From assembly GCA_024699855.1 (NCBI GenBank), contig JAMPIQ010000003.1, forward strand, positions 9,796,001-9,860,000: 64,000 nt of DNA, written 5' to 3'. Position numbers and translations under genes: made by a program. Origin of the DNA: Aphelenchoides besseyi (taxonomy: Eukaryota > Nematoda > Chromadorea > Rhabditida > Aphelenchoididae). Shown here piece by piece: positions 63,745-64,000 of the stretch (position 1 is the first letter of the stretch; each line of letters starts with the position of its first letter). The notes below the pieces were generated by a model, which had not been told where the DNA came from, did not search any database, and saw nothing but the letters and a program-made list of their open reading frames with translations.

Positions 63745-63852
63745 GACTACCGTACTTTATGTATTTGAAGGGCATGCCCTTCAATTTTTAAAAAGTTGCA
63801 AAAACGCCCGTAAATTAGAGAGTGCCCCTCTAATACAGAAAATACGATAGTC
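63745..63852. mobile_element. Foldback (MITE-like) element, ~108 bp
   Basis: GACTACCGTACTTTATGTAT at the left pairs with the complement of AATACAGAAAATACGATAGTC at the right (imperfect ~21-bp terminal repeats). The pairing continues inward to arms of about 40 bp. The left arm contains a perfect 20-bp palindrome at 63765-63784 (TTGAAGGGCATGCCCTTCAA). It has no coding capacity. Family not identified. Confidence 0.55.
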
Positions 63853-63901
63853 TTTTTGGCCAAGTTCTTTTTTAATGAATGATTAGTTGCTATACAAGCC
63901 A

Positions 63902-64000
63902 TTTACAGGCTGCCTCAGCGAAAGTTCTCATTTTTAAAGTCGAATAACTTTCTGCATAGTTGACGGCTTTTGATCAAACTTTTTTGATCTGATAGAAAAT
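63902..64000 (+). mobile_element. Left end of a second ITm-like transposon (cut by window edge)
   Basis: TTTACAGGCTGCCTCAGCGAAAGT closely resembles the terminus TTTACAGGGTGTCCCAGCCGAAAGT of the element at 50561. The rest of the element, if present, lies beyond the window. Called on the terminal motif only. Confidence 0.4.

Overview
The window is nuclear DNA from an animal, most likely a nematode. Protein genes are cut by many very short introns (about 37-60 nt) with GTAAGT/GTGAGT/GTTTGT donors and TTTTAG/TTTCAG acceptors. Intergenic gaps are small and same-strand genes are tightly packed. A collagen IV gene has dozens of tiny exons. One rDNA unit carries an insertion at the position and with the target duplication I associate with the nematode rDNA retrotransposon R4. 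The clade cannot be fixed by eye; the 18S is divergent.

Layout. 1-612: 5' part of a histidine acid phosphatase (-). 2151-11562: type IV collagen alpha chain (+), with a possible nested antisense gene in its longest intron. 11803-15041: unrecognised coiled-coil/basic nuclear-type protein (-). 15943-18753: cullin-1 (-). 19442-20293: small single-pass Ig-like protein (+). 21324-23830: Hsp110 (-), whose promoter carries heat-shock elements, divergent from exostosin-1 (+, 24450-27073). 27332-27805: ribosomal protein eL31 (+), convergent with DHFR (-). A same-strand (-) run follows: DHFR, mitochondrial malonyl-CoA:ACP transacylase, SLC35F transporter, unknown protein (27918-34230). 35893-36701: BED finger/BESS-like protein (+). 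37222-39412: Cys-loop receptor subunit (+). 39858-40517: CCCH finger protein (+). A second (-) run holds RTF2, an unknown helical protein, NDUFB7, a four-TM protein and a DEG/ENaC channel (40621-48451). 49546-50096: PLA2-like secreted protein with an in-frame stop (-).

50.4-64 kb is repeat and rDNA territory. It holds a short mariner/ITm-type transposon with ~229-bp terminal repeats and a dispersed ~320-360-bp repeat present on both sides of the rDNA. The rDNA unit is on the minus strand (18S 60526-58762, 5.8S ~58475-58325, 28S ~58003-52850). The 28S is interrupted by a 5'-truncated R4-type element (53977-55439) bounded by a 13-bp duplication. Beyond the 18S lie transcribed/intergenic spacer, a foldback MITE-like element and the start of a second ITm-like end.

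Functionally the gene set is a mix of housekeeping and signalling functions: proteostasis (cullin-1, Hsp110, eL31), mitochondrial metabolism (MCAT, NDUFB7), folate (DHFR), replication forks (RTF2), heparan sulfate synthesis (EXT1), basement membrane (collagen IV), and ion channels. No single pathway unites the window. The two minus-strand runs could be co-transcribed in nematode fashion. The points most worth following are the R4 insertion, the decayed GT64 half of exostosin-1, the stop/mini-intron in the PLA2-like gene, and the nested gene in the collagen intron.
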